DNA of 7,119 nt, from positions 1 through 7,119 of the forward strand of contig JABURU010000305.1 in assembly GCA_014762485.1 (NCBI GenBank), given 5' to 3'. The translations under genes and the position numbers were made by a program. Positions within the stretch are counted from its first letter, which is position 1; every line of letters begins with the position of its first letter. The DNA comes from Gammaproteobacteria bacterium. Lineage in GTDB: Bacteria > Pseudomonadota > Gammaproteobacteria > Thiohalospirales > Thiohalospiraceae. A model generated the notes under the pieces. That model did not search any database. It saw only the letters and a program-made list of their open reading frames with translations, and had not been told where the DNA came from. Positions 6,555 through 7,119 of this stretch are shown here, piece after piece.

Positions 6555-7119
6555 GAGCCATTAATGCCTCTATTTCTTCTACTTCTTTTGGCACACCCCT
6601 GGTCAATACATCGCAACCGCTCTTGGTCACCAGCACGTCGTCCTCAATACGAATGCCAATGCCCCACCACCTGGGGTCCACCCCTTCGGAATTCGGTGCA
6701 ATGTATATACCCGGCTCGACAGTCAGAACCATACCGGGCTCCAGGACCCGCCAGGCATCACCGACTTTATATTCGCCGACATCGTGTACATCCATCCCCA
6801 GCCAATGGCCGGTACGATGCATATAAAAGCGCTTATAGGCCTCATTTTCTATGAGCTCGGTCAATTTCCCCTGCAATAAGCCCAGCTCGATCATGCCGGC
6901 GGTTAATACTTCCACCGCCGCCTCATGCCCCTGATTCCAGTGATTATTCGGCTTCACCTGCTCGATGGCCGCGTACTGGGACTTTAATACCAGCTCGTAC
7001 AGGGCTCGTTGCTCTGGTGAAAAGACACCGTTTACCGGGAAGGTACGGGTAATATCTGCGGCATAGTGATCAAACTCGCCGCCAGCATCGATCAACACCA
7101 GGTCACCATCTTTTAGCTC
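6538..7119 (-). CDS. pepP: PepP, Xaa-Pro aminopeptidase (aminopeptidase P), C-terminal catalytic part (partial)
   Basis: The frame is open through the right edge, so the N-terminal domain and start of this roughly 440-residue protein lie outside. The 193 visible residues are most of the pita-bread metallopeptidase domain, which removes the first residue from peptides with proline at position two, in the cytoplasm. All five dinuclear-metal (Mn2+) ligands of the M24 family are visible: Asp11 in VLIDAGG, Asp22 in AADITRTFPVNG, His105 in HRTGHWLG, Glu135 in LTVEPGIY and Glu159 in IGIRIEDD; supporting histidines are His101 and His112 (DVHDVG). Numbering is from the window edge. EEIEALMAHG closes the protein as in E. 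coli PepP. It overlaps ubiH by 17 bp, as the first visible gene of the operon. A GTG codon at 7098 is an internal valine, not a start, since ELKDGDLV continues the conserved sequence upstream. Confidence 0.96.
   Translation of the reverse strand, partial: ELKDGDLVLIDAGGEFDHYAADITRTFPVNGVFSPEQRALYELVLKSQYAAIEQVKPNNHWNQGHEAAVEVLTAGMIELGLLQGKLTELIENEAYKRFYMHRTGHWLGMDVHDVGEYKVGDAWRVLEPGMVLTVEPGIYIAPNSEGVDPRWWGIGIRIEDDVLVTKSGCDVLTRGVPKEVEEIEALMAHGKAA

Larger units (their letters stand above)
2665..7119 (-). other. Predicted pepP-ubiH-ubiI-channel-methyltransferase operon
   Basis: Five minus-strand genes are joined by a 17-bp overlap (pepP/ubiH), a 4-bp ATGA overlap (ubiH/ubiI), a 10-bp gap (ubiI/channel) and an 11-bp gap (channel/methyltransferase). 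There is no room for internal promoters or terminators in these junctions, and a terminator follows the last gene. The promoter lies upstream of pepP beyond the window. The first three genes are the conserved block known from E. coli; the last two are additions relative to E. coli. Confidence 0.85.

Noticed and set aside
5233..6854. Plus-strand open frames of 66-133 codons opposite ubiH and pepP
   Set aside because: They are antisense to conserved genes and encode low-complexity His/Arg/Pro-rich peptides without motifs.
7096..7098. GTG as a possible start of the right-edge peptidase
   Set aside because: Conserved PepP sequence (ELKDGDLV) continues in frame upstream to the window edge, and the N-terminal domain would otherwise be missing.

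Overview
The window looks like a chromosomal segment of a motile, respiring gammaproteobacterium. The evidence is the pepP-ubiH-ubiI gene order known from E. coli, a UbiD that resembles the enterobacterial enzyme closely, ubiquinone (not menaquinone) chemistry, and a large methyl-accepting chemotaxis protein. I cannot place it below class level from sequence reading alone. No mobile element, phage gene, CRISPR array, rRNA or tRNA is visible.

Layout. The minus strand carries the start of ubiD at the left edge (1-702, C-terminal half outside the window). An AT-rich intergenic region of about 290 bp (703-989) separates it from a divergent plus-strand chemoreceptor gene (990-2618). A compact hairpin at 2643-2660, flanked by A and T runs, ends the chemoreceptor gene and also the converging minus-strand operon. 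That operon reads from right to left: pepP (partial, open at the right edge), ubiH, ubiI, a six-helix potassium-channel-like gene, and a small SAM-dependent methyltransferase. Its junctions are tight: 17-bp overlap, 4-bp ATGA overlap, 10-bp gap and 11-bp gap. This points to one translationally coupled transcript that starts outside the window.

How the genes work together. UbiD, UbiH and UbiI act on the ubiquinone ring: decarboxylation of octaprenyl-hydroxybenzoate (UbiD), C5 hydroxylation (UbiI) and C1 hydroxylation (UbiH). PepP is the usual genomic companion of ubiH/ubiI but is a proline-specific aminopeptidase. The channel and methyltransferase are accessory additions at the distal end of the operon, and their link to quinone metabolism is unknown. 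The chemoreceptor sits in opposite orientation between the two ubiquinone blocks and may be a later arrival.

Most noteworthy points: an ArcA-box-like sequence (13 of 15 consensus positions by eye) immediately upstream of the ubiD start codon, where no Shine-Dalgarno sequence is visible; a channel gene inside the ubiquinone operon with a thinned-out S4 helix and a regular C-terminal coiled coil; and a strong base-composition contrast between the sensor and signalling halves of the chemoreceptor gene. I see no clearly undescribed biological system; most of the window is conserved housekeeping.
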